Shown: positions 28,043-36,234 of the stretch, piece by piece
Layout of the letters: each line of letters opens with the position of its first letter
Numbering within the stretch: the stretch's first letter is position 1
DNA from: CAZHZT01 sp964537285
GTDB taxonomy: Bacteria; Bacteroidota; Bacteroidia; Chitinophagales; Saprospiraceae
Reading direction: 5' to 3'
NCBI GenBank assembly: GCA_964537285.1
Contig: CAZHZT010000011.1
Span: 1-64,000, forward strand
Length of the DNA stretch: 64,000 nucleotides
Notes under the pieces: generated by a model
What the model was told of the DNA's origin: nothing
The model's database searches: none
Seen by the model: the letters and a program-made list of their open reading frames with translations, nothing else
Position numbers and translations under genes: made by a program

Positions 28043-28051
28043 ATCCAAAAC

Positions 28052-30667
28052 ATGTACACAATAAAAGCAAATAAAATGAAAATCCAATCTGTTACAGTAT
28101 TTCTTGTTCTCGGCTTACTTATCTTTTCAACTATTGAAGGGATCGCACAGAGGAAAGTACTTGGTAAGCCTCAGGATTATGTAACCCCTATTGACTATTT
28201 TGATAATCCATCTGAATACCAGATATTCTTAAGGAGCAGAACTTCACCAAAGCTCAGAAAAGATGCCTGGTTAGTTTTTTCAGACAGGAATAACAACCCA
28301 ATTTATGATCGCCCTAACGGCACCAAGATAGGAGAAATAATGTTCAGAGACTATTTCTATGTCATTGATGAAAAAGAGGACTGGATTCGCTTGGTGGAAG
28401 GAAGGGTTGATGGCCGTAAAATTGACAAACATACCGAAAGAATCATCGGTTGGGTAAAGAAAGAAAATATGCTTCTATGGAACTCTGGTTTGGTTCATAG
28501 AACTACAAGAATTCATAAGAAAATACTATTGCTTAACCTTGCTGAAGAAATCAACGAAGTACTTACAAAGAAGGATAAAAAACTGGTTAAGATATTTCGT
28601 AGCCCAGACGCTATTGGCGAAGAACCGGATAAACAGATATTTGAATTCTACTTCTTGCTAAAAAAGGAGAAAGGCATGTATCTTCTTTCTGAGGAAGCGG
28701 TCATTGATCCATCCAATTCCAAAAAAATAATCGGTTGGGTGCGCGATTCTGATTGTACAACCTGGGACACACGTATTTGCCTGGAACCAAATTTTACAAA
28801 AGAAGGGTTTGACGAACGCTTAGAAACCCCCAGGAAACGGATTAGGGCTTACAAAAGCTTAGAAGGTGCCATTGAAGGTGCTAAAGGAAACATTGAAGAA
28901 GATAAAGTCTTCTGGGATTTCGACCCTGTACTCATTGAAAGGGATGAATTGGCAGAAACAGATCCAAGAAGATTTAAAGGCCCGGTTATTCGGTTTCCAA
29001 TGATTTCTAATACAACGATTGAAGATGTTGAATATTATCGAACAGGTCTAGTGGGTAACGTGCAGTTGAAAGCTAAAGACGGTGTGCTTGTAAGGGAAAT
29101 ACCTGAGAATCGTTTAGCCCAATTGAAGAAACAAGAAAACGAACTGCTCAACAAGAGTCAGAAAGTCAATTTCTTTTTCATTATTGAAGGAACCAAAAAC
29201 GTAGATGTATACAGGCAGCCCATATTAAAAGCTATTAACGAAATAAACAGTGAAGTAGCTAGAAAAATACCCTCTGTTAAGTTTGGAGCCTTGGTTTACA
29301 GGGATGTTCCCGAAGAACGTGTTGACGTAGGAGGACAGTTTGAAAACAGGCTAATCGAATTCCAGCCACTCACCGATAATGTTGATAATATCAATACCTT
29401 CTTATCAGAGGAGGTTGAATTCAAAAACAGAATTGATCGGGACGATTACACTTCCCTGTATTACGGTGTTTTTCAAGCCTTGCAAAAAGCAGGTCTTCGC
29501 GATGATGAACTGAATGTAATTATGCTTTTAGGTTGTTATGGTGATTTCAGAACGGATAGAGACCGGAGAAAAGCGGCTAAAGACCATCCTGCGCTATTTT
29601 CAAATGATGATATCAACCGTCGAATTGTAGCTAATTTGGACAAACTCAATGCACATCTTTACGTAGTACAACTACTTGATGATGGCTACTCAGCTTCCGC
29701 CGGCTTCTCTAAAGCCTGCCAATATATGATGTTGGAAAATGCTAAATTTGCCTTTAACCGAAGTAGTTCAAGGCTCGCCGACCAAACGGTTAAACAGTTG
29801 GAAAGCTACGGATATAGTGCAGAAGCTCCTTCTATGGAATTTGTGGAGGGCGAAGAAGAAACATTTCTGGATGGACACATCCCAGGCAGTCTTTACAAGG
29901 CTCCACGCGGAAGAAAGGTACACCCTTCGAAACTCTCTTCGATTTTGGTAAAAAATGCCCAAACTTCTATTGATTTCATCCAAAGTTTAAAAACGGTTGT
30001 TTCTTTTATTATTACAGAAGGCAGGTTAGGCACTACAGATGCGCTTCAAGAAATGCTTGGTAGAGATGTAGGACCTCTAAAAAAGGCACTAGTAGATAAA
30101 ATTGCTAAAATACTGGAAGAAAACCCTCTTATCGATCCTCCTGATTTACTCGATGAGAAATACGCTTTATTTACAGAGGTTTACATCCCTTATAAAAATA
30201 AGTACGACGACAATCCCTTAGTCTCTTACGTATTATTTATGCCGGAGTCTGATCTATTGGATTATAAAAGGACAATTGAAAGGTGTCGAAATTCTCTGGG
30301 CACCACAGACTATAGCGTGAAAAGGGAAATGCTGTTTGAAGTTTATAAATCCCTGGTTGGGCAATTTGCAGGGGAAAAACTACATAAAAGAAGCATAAAG
30401 GACATTACTCGCAAAGAACTCCGAGATCTCATGCAGGGTATTTATGGTCTCGGTTTACACCTGGAAGAGGATCTTGATCACGTCATTGGAGATGTTCTGG
30501 ATGAAAAAAGAATGACAAACCCTGAAATTGATACTTTAATTCAACGCTTTGTCAAAATTGATGAACGGCTTGAAGCCATTTTAAGAGAAGGAAGTGCTTA
30601 TGACTTTTGCTACGAAACCGATGGATCAAATCGTTATTATTGGATTAAAATAGTGGATGCTTTTTAA
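28052..30667 (+). CDS. tssR: TssR-like periplasmic protein with SH3-like and VWA-like parts
   Basis: An 871-residue exported protein (in-frame ATG at 28076 gives a clean signal peptide ending near EGIAQ). Residues about 60-140 resemble a bacterial SH3 unit (DAWLVFSDRNNNPIYDRPNG, DYFYVIDEKEDWIRLVEG, GWVKKENMLLW); a second similar unit follows (RVPGWVRDSDCTTWDTR). A VWA-like fold at about 370-570 (VNFFFIIEGTKNVDVYRQPILKAINE, LNVIMLLGCYGDF) lacks the DxSxS metal site. The rest is helical. This build and position match TssR, a subtype iii periplasmic part. Its stop codon overlaps the next start. Confidence 0.68.
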   Translation: MYTIKANKMKIQSVTVFLVLGLLIFSTIEGIAQRKVLGKPQDYVTPIDYFDNPSEYQIFLRSRTSPKLRKDAWLVFSDRNNNPIYDRPNGTKIGEIMFRDYFYVIDEKEDWIRLVEGRVDGRKIDKHTERIIGWVKKENMLLWNSGLVHRTTRIHKKILLLNLAEEINEVLTKKDKKLVKIFRSPDAIGEEPDKQIFEFYFLLKKEKGMYLLSEEAVIDPSNSKKIIGWVRDSDCTTWDTRICLEPNFTKEGFDERLETPRKRIRAYKSLEGAIEGAKGNIEEDKVFWDFDPVLIERDELAETDPRRFKGPVIRFPMISNTTIEDVEYYRTGLVGNVQLKAKDGVLVREIPENRLAQLKKQENELLNKSQKVNFFFIIEGTKNVDVYRQPILKAINEINSEVARKIPSVKFGALVYRDVPEERVDVGGQFENRLIEFQPLTDNVDNINTFLSEEVEFKNRIDRDDYTSLYYGVFQALQKAGLRDDELNVIMLLGCYGDFRTDRDRRKAAKDHPALFSNDDINRRIVANLDKLNAHLYVVQLLDDGYSASAGFSKACQYMMLENAKFAFNRSSSRLADQTVKQLESYGYSAEAPSMEFVEGEEETFLDGHIPGSLYKAPRGRKVHPSKLSSILVKNAQTSIDFIQSLKTVVSFIITEGRLGTTDALQEMLGRDVGPLKKALVDKIAKILEENPLIDPPDLLDEKYALFTEVYIPYKNKYDDNPLVSYVLFMPESDLLDYKRTIERCRNSLGTTDYSVKREMLFEVYKSLVGQFAGEKLHKRSIKDITRKELRDLMQGIYGLGLHLEEDLDHVIGDVLDEKRMTNPEIDTLIQRFVKIDERLEAILREGSAYDFCYETDGSNRYYWIKIVDAF

Positions 30668-31524
30668 TGATTATGGAAGATTCGGTGGCCTTTAGCATAA
30701 AAAATTTAGCTTGTGAATATGTATCGAAAACTCCTATTCTTAGAATAAAGGCATTAGATATTCCTAGAAGCAAGCTCGTCTTTGTTATCGGAAAGTCTGG
30801 TATTGGGAAAAGTACTTTTATTGAGACTTTGGGATTAATGAATAAGACGATCGCCGCAGATTCAACTACTTCGATTCGTTTTCTTCCTCCCGAAGAGGGG
30901 AAGTCAATTGAATTAGCCGATAGCTGGAATCTTCCTAATAAGGAGATTTCAGCTATTCGAAAAAAGCATTTTAGTTTCATTTTTCAAAATACTAACCTCA
31001 TGCCAAACTTTACTTCAGGCGAAAACATGATGGTTAGTTTATTAATTAAAGGCGCATCCAAAAACGAAGCTAAAAAAGAAGCACTAAAAATGATGGATAG
31101 ACTCTCGCTAGAGCGAGAGATCTTCAGCAAAAAAATTGCAGAAATTTCCGGAGGACAAAAACAGCGCCTAGCCTTTGTCAGAGCAATTACTGCAGACTTT
31201 TCGGTTTTATTTGGAGATGAACCTACAGGAAATTTAGATGAAAAAACCTCCGAAGAACTCATGCTTGTTCTTAAGGAAAAAACAGTAGAAGAAGGTAAAA
31301 CAGGGGTGATCGTTTCTCATGACCTTACACTTGCCGAGAAATTTGCAGATATGATCATCCCAATAACAATTGACTCAAGTGCACCTGAAGGAAAGCTTTG
31401 TGGAGAAGTGCTAAAGGAGAATATTTTGTGGAAAAACGCTTCAGTATGGAGTGATCAGGAAGGCTACTTGGTTCCCGATATTTATAAAGTTTTAAATCAA
31501 CACCTTTTATCTCAAAGAATGTGA
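30667..31524 (+). CDS. ABC transporter ATPase, LolD/TagT-like
   Basis: A 285-residue ABC ATPase of the LolD/MacB/FtsE group: Walker A GKSGIGKST (about 41-49), signature ISGGQKQRLAF, Walker B VLFGDEPTGNLD, switch His in VIVSHD. An insert between Walker A and Q-loop (TTSIRFLPPEEGKSIEL) and a C-terminal tail of about 55 residues are longer than usual. It starts in a TAATG overlap with the TssR-like gene and overlaps the permease by one base (TGATG), so all three are coupled. P. aeruginosa T6SSi has a similar ATPase, TagT, in the kinase-activation pathway. Confidence 0.75.
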   Translation: MIMEDSVAFSIKNLACEYVSKTPILRIKALDIPRSKLVFVIGKSGIGKSTFIETLGLMNKTIAADSTTSIRFLPPEEGKSIELADSWNLPNKEISAIRKKHFSFIFQNTNLMPNFTSGENMMVSLLIKGASKNEAKKEALKMMDRLSLEREIFSKKIAEISGGQKQRLAFVRAITADFSVLFGDEPTGNLDEKTSEELMLVLKEKTVEEGKTGVIVSHDLTLAEKFADMIIPITIDSSAPEGKLCGEVLKENILWKNASVWSDQEGYLVPDIYKVLNQHLLSQRM

Positions 31525-33140
31525 TGGCTAATTTCTTTAGAAAAATTTTTCTCATCAAAAGTGATTTTGAATTCATCTTTTTTGTGAATGAATACAGAGC
31601 TTTAGTGGGTAGAAATTACCGAACTATTCTGACATTAGCAGGAATTACGTTTATTACTTTCCTGGCACTGGGCTTTGCAATTGGCAGTCTGGAAAACTTG
31701 CGTAGTAAAATGGCTAACCCTTTTACTAATTGGGTGAATCTCCCTATTTTCAGCAACAGAGTCAGTGAATACAGCAAGGAAATCATGGCCAGGTATAATG
31801 ACCCGAGTTTGAACGCTCAGTTTCAAGTGCGCGGTTCAAGTGGTTTCACCAGGTTTGAAGTGGAATTTTATGAAAAACAATTTTCCCCCTTTGCTCACCC
31901 AAGTGATACTCTATCCTTTCACGCATTTGGAAGAACAATAGGAGAGGAGGAAACACTTTTGCAAGAAATTCTGGATCCGAACGGAGAAAATGTACTTTGG
32001 GCAGATGAGGAGATTTATGATGAGGAAGGATCTGTTATTTGGGATGACTGCAGAGTTGTTATTTCTGCAAAGCTTTTGAAAATGCTGGGCTACAAAGAGC
32101 CTCGCGATATAAAATACATTGGGGTAAAAGAAGAACGAACCGGCCTCAGAAGTGATTTTGTTTCAAAAGAACTTTGGGTTCCATTAAGAGTAGTGGCTGT
32201 AGTCCGGAACCTTCCCTCTGCTGAGTTTATCAGCTCTCCAGAATTATACAATACTTTAAAAGACAAGAGGTACGATATCTCTAAGCGATGCAGAGAAAGG
32301 GTTTTTCAAGAAAACCGGGACGGCGATAGCCAATTCATGATTTTAGTCAAAAACAAGGATGCAGCCTCTAACCTATCATCCTTTGCAAATGAATTTTTTA
32401 AAGAAAAAAGGCCTTCAGTAGATATTGATCGTGAATTTACCTCTGGGGATAAAAATTGGGTAGGATGTAGGTTATCATTTACACCCGTCGATGCTCCGAC
32501 CCTTGATTCATTGGCTTTATTCTTAAGGGAAAGTCCCGAAAACATTCCTCTGGCTGAATATGGAACCTTAGATTGTGGAGGAGAAGTATGTACGGATATT
32601 GATCCAAAAGATCTAGGAAATTTATCTTTTCACTTTAATCGCTTAGAGAAGATAAAGGCCTTTAGAGATGATCTGGATACAATGTTTAGAGTAGAAATAG
32701 ATATGAGCCAAGTTGAATCAAAAGAGAATTTCGCATTGGTTACTAACCTGACCTACGCCATTTCATTTATTCTATTGGTGCTCGGGATCTTAAGCATGGT
32801 AATGTTTGTCAATAATTTATTGAAAACACATTTATACGAAATTCGTTCCAACCTTGGAACTTTTCAGGCCTTTGGGTTAAGTGATGCCTTTATTCTTAAT
32901 GCGTACTTAAAAATTGTTTTTTCGGTAGTTGTTATATCTATCTTCTTTGCATTTTTATTTGGTGCGCTCATAGATCGATTAGAACAAATGGGGTTACAGA
33001 ATGAGAGCAAGTTTAATTTATTTAATATCTGGACCTTTTATGCAGCCATTGGGTTACTGATCGTCAGTTTATTTATTTCGATTAGAACTATTCGCAGAAT
33101 TCTTTGGGATACTCCCGGTAACCTCATTTATAAAAGATAG
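31524..33140 (+). CDS. ABC transporter permease, FtsX/LolC (TagS-like)
   Basis: A 538-residue membrane protein. One helix at about 30-50 (TILTLAGITFITFLALGFAIGSL) is followed by a 370-residue periplasmic domain. Three helices then follow at about 410-430, 455-480 and 505-525, with the FtsX-type core (IRSNLGTFQAFGLSDAFILNAYLKIVFSV). This is the four-helix MacB/LolC topology. The start is taken at ATG 31524 (one-base overlap with the ATPase), not the GTG three bases upstream. It forms a pair with the ATPase; TagS in Pseudomonas T6SSi has the same build. Mechanical signal relay rather than export is likely. Confidence 0.72.
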   Translation: MANFFRKIFLIKSDFEFIFFVNEYRALVGRNYRTILTLAGITFITFLALGFAIGSLENLRSKMANPFTNWVNLPIFSNRVSEYSKEIMARYNDPSLNAQFQVRGSSGFTRFEVEFYEKQFSPFAHPSDTLSFHAFGRTIGEEETLLQEILDPNGENVLWADEEIYDEEGSVIWDDCRVVISAKLLKMLGYKEPRDIKYIGVKEERTGLRSDFVSKELWVPLRVVAVVRNLPSAEFISSPELYNTLKDKRYDISKRCRERVFQENRDGDSQFMILVKNKDAASNLSSFANEFFKEKRPSVDIDREFTSGDKNWVGCRLSFTPVDAPTLDSLALFLRESPENIPLAEYGTLDCGGEVCTDIDPKDLGNLSFHFNRLEKIKAFRDDLDTMFRVEIDMSQVESKENFALVTNLTYAISFILLVLGILSMVMFVNNLLKTHLYEIRSNLGTFQAFGLSDAFILNAYLKIVFSVVVISIFFAFLFGALIDRLEQMGLQNESKFNLFNIWTFYAAIGLLIVSLFISIRTIRRILWDTPGNLIYKR

Positions 33141-33204
33141 TTTATTTACAAGATTGTTAGCCCAATTCTGCCAATTACTTTAAATCGCTTTTAAATCGAA
33201 TATT

Positions 33205-33690
33205 ATGAACTTGATAAAAATATTTTTTTTGCTTAATCTAATTATTGCGCTAGGAGCTTGCAATAAAAAAGACAATCAAGCACATACGATAAGCGGAAAT
33301 AGTGAATACGATACTTTAAGCCATGTAGATACGAATGATTTGTATGCGGATGATACAGCCTCTGTTCGCTTAGATGCCCAAATTGAAACTCCTGTTGTAG
33401 AAGATGAAAAAGACGAAGAGATTCTGGAAAGGCAGTTAAACAAAAGTAGCCTGGTTTCGTTGGGCTGCTGCTCGAATGAAAAAAATTGGAAAAAAGACTG
33501 TTGTTGTGAACCTGTGATGAAGGCATATGAAAAGCTACGAGCACAGAATAAATATGAGGAACTGGCAGAAATGAAAACCAAAGATCCGATTTTTCAGCAA
33601 TGCCAATCTCTGAGTAAATGGAAGAAAAAACGAGAAGAAATTGATCGCCTAAATGAAGAAGAAAATGATGACGACGACTATGAGTTTTAG
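33205..33690 (+). CDS. Cys-rich lipoprotein, TssQ candidate
   Basis: A 161-residue lipoprotein with lipobox LGAC (Cys about 19). A spacer of acidic and Ser/Thr residues leads to a compact Cys cluster (SLGCCSNEKNWKKDCCCEPVM, about 89-109), then a helical stretch with one more Cys and an acidic end (EENDDDDYEF). Subtype iii has a lipoprotein, TssQ, and proteobacterial T6SSi has TagQ; either comparison fits by position after the ABC pair. The Cys cluster suggests disulfides or metal binding in the periplasm. No family motif was recognised for certain. Confidence 0.5.
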   Translation: MNLIKIFFLLNLIIALGACNKKDNQAHTISGNSEYDTLSHVDTNDLYADDTASVRLDAQIETPVVEDEKDEEILERQLNKSSLVSLGCCSNEKNWKKDCCCEPVMKAYEKLRAQNKYEELAEMKTKDPIFQQCQSLSKWKKKREEIDRLNEEENDDDDYEF

Positions 33691-33738
33691 AGATTAGTAC
33701 TTTTTTCTATTTGGAAAACCTACAAAACAAACGCCAAC

Positions 33739-34473
33739 ATGAAACTACTTGTCTGGATAAATGCCTTCATCCCCAAAAATGTTCCCGGATATACAATAAC
33801 CATTACAAGAGGAACCCATGCAGGAAAAACAGCCGTTCCTCTTCCTGGTGTCGCTAGATCTCATCCTCAAAATGCCATCAAAGACCTAGATTGCGGTTAC
33901 TTAACGGATCAACGATCATTTGATAGTTCTTTCTCAGCTAGTGTAAGAATGCAATCATGGTTTATGCTCCAAATAAAGCCATTTTTTAAATTAATCGCAA
34001 GTGATCATAGAACATCCGGAACGACGGAAGTAGATATGGATACGGGAAAGGAGCTAGGCTTTGCCAATGCCGATATGACAAGATGTCATTTCTCTGGCCT
34101 CCGGCCAAAAGTACGATATGGCAATCGAACTTACAGGACTTTTCTTTTAGGCATCCCTTATCGGATTGGACACGGAACATTCTCTAATGTTGTAGAATTA
34201 AGCCTTAAAGCGCAAGCAGGGGATCCTTTAGTGGCCGCCGCCGCAGACATTGACTATAGGGGAGTATTCACCATTTCTTCTGCGTCTGCCGGTTCTAAAA
34301 AAGTAGCCATTGGTTTTTCTGGCTTTATTGATGACTTCCCAGCATTTGAGTGCTATGCATCAATGGATGGCATCACCAAGTGTCTTTTTAAAAGCTCTCC
34401 TCCGAAGGGAAATACAGTGGTAGATCTGCTTGGAGAAGCGAAAAGAAGAGTTAGTGGTTTCGTAAGATTTTAA
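33739..34473 (+). CDS. Unknown protein at the end of the T6SS locus
   Basis: A 244-residue protein without signal peptide or membrane helix. It opens with LLVWINAFIPKNVPGYTI, then GYLTDQRSFDSSFSASVRMQSWFMLQIKP (a stretch that recalls DUF3238-type proteins, from memory), a strand-rich middle with VRYGNRTYRTFLLGIPYRIGHG, and AKRRVSGFVRF at the end. It is the last gene of the plus-strand run and may be cargo or an accessory. Function unknown. Confidence 0.5.
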   Translation: MKLLVWINAFIPKNVPGYTITITRGTHAGKTAVPLPGVARSHPQNAIKDLDCGYLTDQRSFDSSFSASVRMQSWFMLQIKPFFKLIASDHRTSGTTEVDMDTGKELGFANADMTRCHFSGLRPKVRYGNRTYRTFLLGIPYRIGHGTFSNVVELSLKAQAGDPLVAAAADIDYRGVFTISSASAGSKKVAIGFSGFIDDFPAFECYASMDGITKCLFKSSPPKGNTVVDLLGEAKRRVSGFVRF

Positions 34474-34529
34474 CCATCCAGAAGATGGCTTGCAGTATTT
34501 TTAATGTTCCAAAGAGAAGCTATCGTTGG

Positions 34530-34680
34530 AAGCTCCCGGTCCGCTGGTTCAAGAGAACCAGCGATTCTCGCTTTGAAAAATAAACGCGCCTACGGCGCGA
34601 AATTCCTTTTTGAGGGAGGCCGAAAGGGCTATTTTGCTCGGCAAAATAGCCCTTTCGGCCTCCCTCAAAAGAAAATAACT
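34530..34680 (+). repeat. Family E repeat with GGCCGAAAGGGC hairpin, copy 1
   Basis: The space between 34474 and 34776 holds GCGATTCTCGCTTTGAAAA, a short GC palindrome CGCGCCTACGGCGCG, and then a strong hairpin whose arms are GAGGGAGGCCGAAAGGGCTA and TAGCCCTTTCGGCCTCCCTC around GCTCGGC. The same blocks occur at 51170-51300 and, reversed, at 57230-57393. The hairpin may end T6SS transcription. A 90-codon reading frame runs through the repeat and is not a gene. Confidence 0.75.
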
Positions 34681-34710
34681 AAAAGATTTGAACACTTACT
34701 TAAAAAAGAC

Positions 34711-34742
34711 TTGCCTTTTTGTGCGATCTGTCCTTACCTTTG
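34711..34742 (+). promoter_or_regulatory. Bacteroidota promoter for nadC
   Basis: TTG at 34711-34713 and a perfect TAnnTTTG box (TACCTTTG) at 34735-34742 with 21 bases between them. The start codon of nadC is 34 bases after the box. Best-looking promoter in the window. Confidence 0.65.
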
Positions 34743-34776
34743 CACGCAATTGAGAAATCCGTTCAATACTTTTTAA

Positions 34777-35649
34777 ATGGTTAAAAATACTAAGCTCCCC
34801 GAAACTTTACTAAACCAATTCATAGAAAATGCTCTAAAGGAAGATGTCGGCAGTGGAGATCATACTTCCTTGGCTTGTATTCCTGAAGATAGCAGATCCA
34901 ATGCGGTTCTTTTGATTAAGGATGCCGGAGTTATTGCAGGAATTGAATTGGCAAAACATGTCTTTTCCAGTGTTGATCCTTCTTCTTATATCAATGTGCT
35001 AACGCAAGATGGTGAAAGCGTAAGCTATGGTGACATCGCCTTTGAAGTGGAATGTAATACACGTGCGTTACTTAAGGCAGAAAGGTTAGTACTCAATGCT
35101 ATGCAACGACTTAGCGGCATTGCAACCTTGAGCAATCGCTTCGCTTTTGAAGTGGAAGACCTTCCTGTTACTATTCTGGACACTCGTAAAACAACTCCTT
35201 TACTTCGATTCCTTGAAAAATGGGCTGTAGAACTGGGCGGTTGCATAAACTACCGAAACGGCCTCTACGATAGAATCATGATCAAGGATAACCACATTGA
35301 TGCATGTGGAAGCATCTCAAATGCAATCGATAAAGTACATGAATACTTAAAGGAAAAGGACCTTGACCTGGAAATAACCATCGAAGTTCGCAACCTTGTT
35401 GAACTTCACGAAGTACTGCATCACGGTAAGGTAAACCGAATCATGTTCGATAATTTTGACCTTCCGTTATTAAAAGAAGGAGTGGATACTGTTGCCAAAA
35501 GGTTTGAAACGGAAGCTTCAGGAGGCATAAACATCCATAAGGTAAGAGAATATGCCAAAACAGGCGTTGATTTCATTTCTGTTGGGGCGCTTACGCATTC
35601 TTATCACAGCCTGGATTTAAGCCTTAAAATAAAAAGAAATCCGGCCTAA
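34777..35649 (+). CDS. nadC: Nicotinate-nucleotide pyrophosphorylase (carboxylating)
   Basis: A 290-residue NadC. It converts quinolinate and PRPP to nicotinate mononucleotide, CO2 and pyrophosphate in de novo NAD synthesis, in the cytoplasm. Conserved parts are the N-terminal EDVGSGDHTSLA, the NAMQRLSGIATLSNRF helix, TILDTRKTTPLLRFLEKWAV, the GGCINYRNGLYDRIMIKDNHID active-site run and the late VNRIMFDNFDL and EASGGI. It has its own promoter and is not part of the T6SS run. Confidence 0.95.
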   Translation: MVKNTKLPETLLNQFIENALKEDVGSGDHTSLACIPEDSRSNAVLLIKDAGVIAGIELAKHVFSSVDPSSYINVLTQDGESVSYGDIAFEVECNTRALLKAERLVLNAMQRLSGIATLSNRFAFEVEDLPVTILDTRKTTPLLRFLEKWAVELGGCINYRNGLYDRIMIKDNHIDACGSISNAIDKVHEYLKEKDLDLEITIEVRNLVELHEVLHHGKVNRIMFDNFDLPLLKEGVDTVAKRFETEASGGINIHKVREYAKTGVDFISVGALTHSYHSLDLSLKIKRNPA

Positions 35650-35661
35650 GCTTTTTACCTG

Positions 35662-35817
35662 TCAGGTATAAGCTTGATAAGTAAATACCATTAAAATAAA
35701 CAAAGCTATCAAGGCAAACCAAAACCTAAAGTCCTTGTAATAGGTGCTATCCCGATCCATAACCATCGAGACGATATTGAGTGTGAAGATTAAATAGATT
35801 AGCACAAATGCGATCAT
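35662..35817 (-). CDS. Small two-helix membrane protein (51 residues)
   Basis: A 51-residue reading frame on the minus strand, with two hydrophobic segments: MIAFVLIYLIFTLNIVSMVM and, after a charged loop DRDSTYYKDFR, FWFALIALFILMVFTYQAY. The loop charge supports a hairpin in the membrane. Its stop is 12 bases from the convergent nadC end and a repeat lies upstream. It is too short for most gene finders. It may be a real small membrane protein, but no homolog was checked. Confidence 0.45.
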   Translation of the reverse strand: MIAFVLIYLIFTLNIVSMVMDRDSTYYKDFRFWFALIALFILMVFTYQAYT

Positions 35818-36187
35818 AGTAAATAGTTTTCTTTATTCTCATTGTAAAAATAGTTCTTTGACAGATGCCCCTTTTCAGTGAGTTTTCTTTGAAAATTCCC
35901 TGAAAAGGAGCATCTGTCAAAACAAATCCTGCCAAGGGCAAGGAGCGGCTATTGGACAGTCGCTTTCCTCATGCAGAATACAAACGAATTCTGCAAGCAA
36001 CCGTAAGCTCGATCTTATTAAAGTGGTTCTCGAAAGTGTTTGACTTAGGCTAAATCATTTCAATTGAGCCTCATTCATCTTTTAATCACAGGGAGTAAAT
36101 GGCTTGTTACAAAAAATACCTATTTTAACTAAATACTCTTTTTTCTACGCAAAAAAAGGCTAATAGATGTCCTTTTTTTAAAAAAAA
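35818..36187. other. Intergenic region with boxA-ended hairpin
   Basis: Contains a palindrome at 35853-35922. Its arms TTTGACAGATGC and GCATCTGTCAAA enclose an inner pair CTTTTCAG/CTGAAAAG; the left edge GTTCTTTGACA matches family A but the core is different. After it, a short inverted repeat GCAGAATACAAACGAATTCTGC lies at about 35972-35993. The rest shows no gene. Confidence 0.6.
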
Positions 36188-36234
36188 GGCTTCAAAGATC
36201 TGATTTTATTGTCCGATAAAATCAGGTTTGAAGG
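36178..36234 (-). terminator. Rho-independent terminator of pyrD
   Basis: Reading on the minus strand just after the pyrD stop, CTTCAAACCTGATTTTAT and ATAAAATCAGATCTTTGAAG form a hairpin with a loop of about six bases, followed by a run of T residues. This is a standard intrinsic terminator. Confidence 0.75.

Noticed and set aside
30667..33140. MacB-type drug exporter unrelated to T6SS
   Set aside because: Kept as an alternative only: coupling by one-base overlaps to the TssR-like gene and likeness to TagTS make a T6SS role more likely.
34504..34776. 90-codon plus-strand frame before nadC
   Set aside because: It runs through the family E hairpin and the nadC promoter; composition is that of the repeat.
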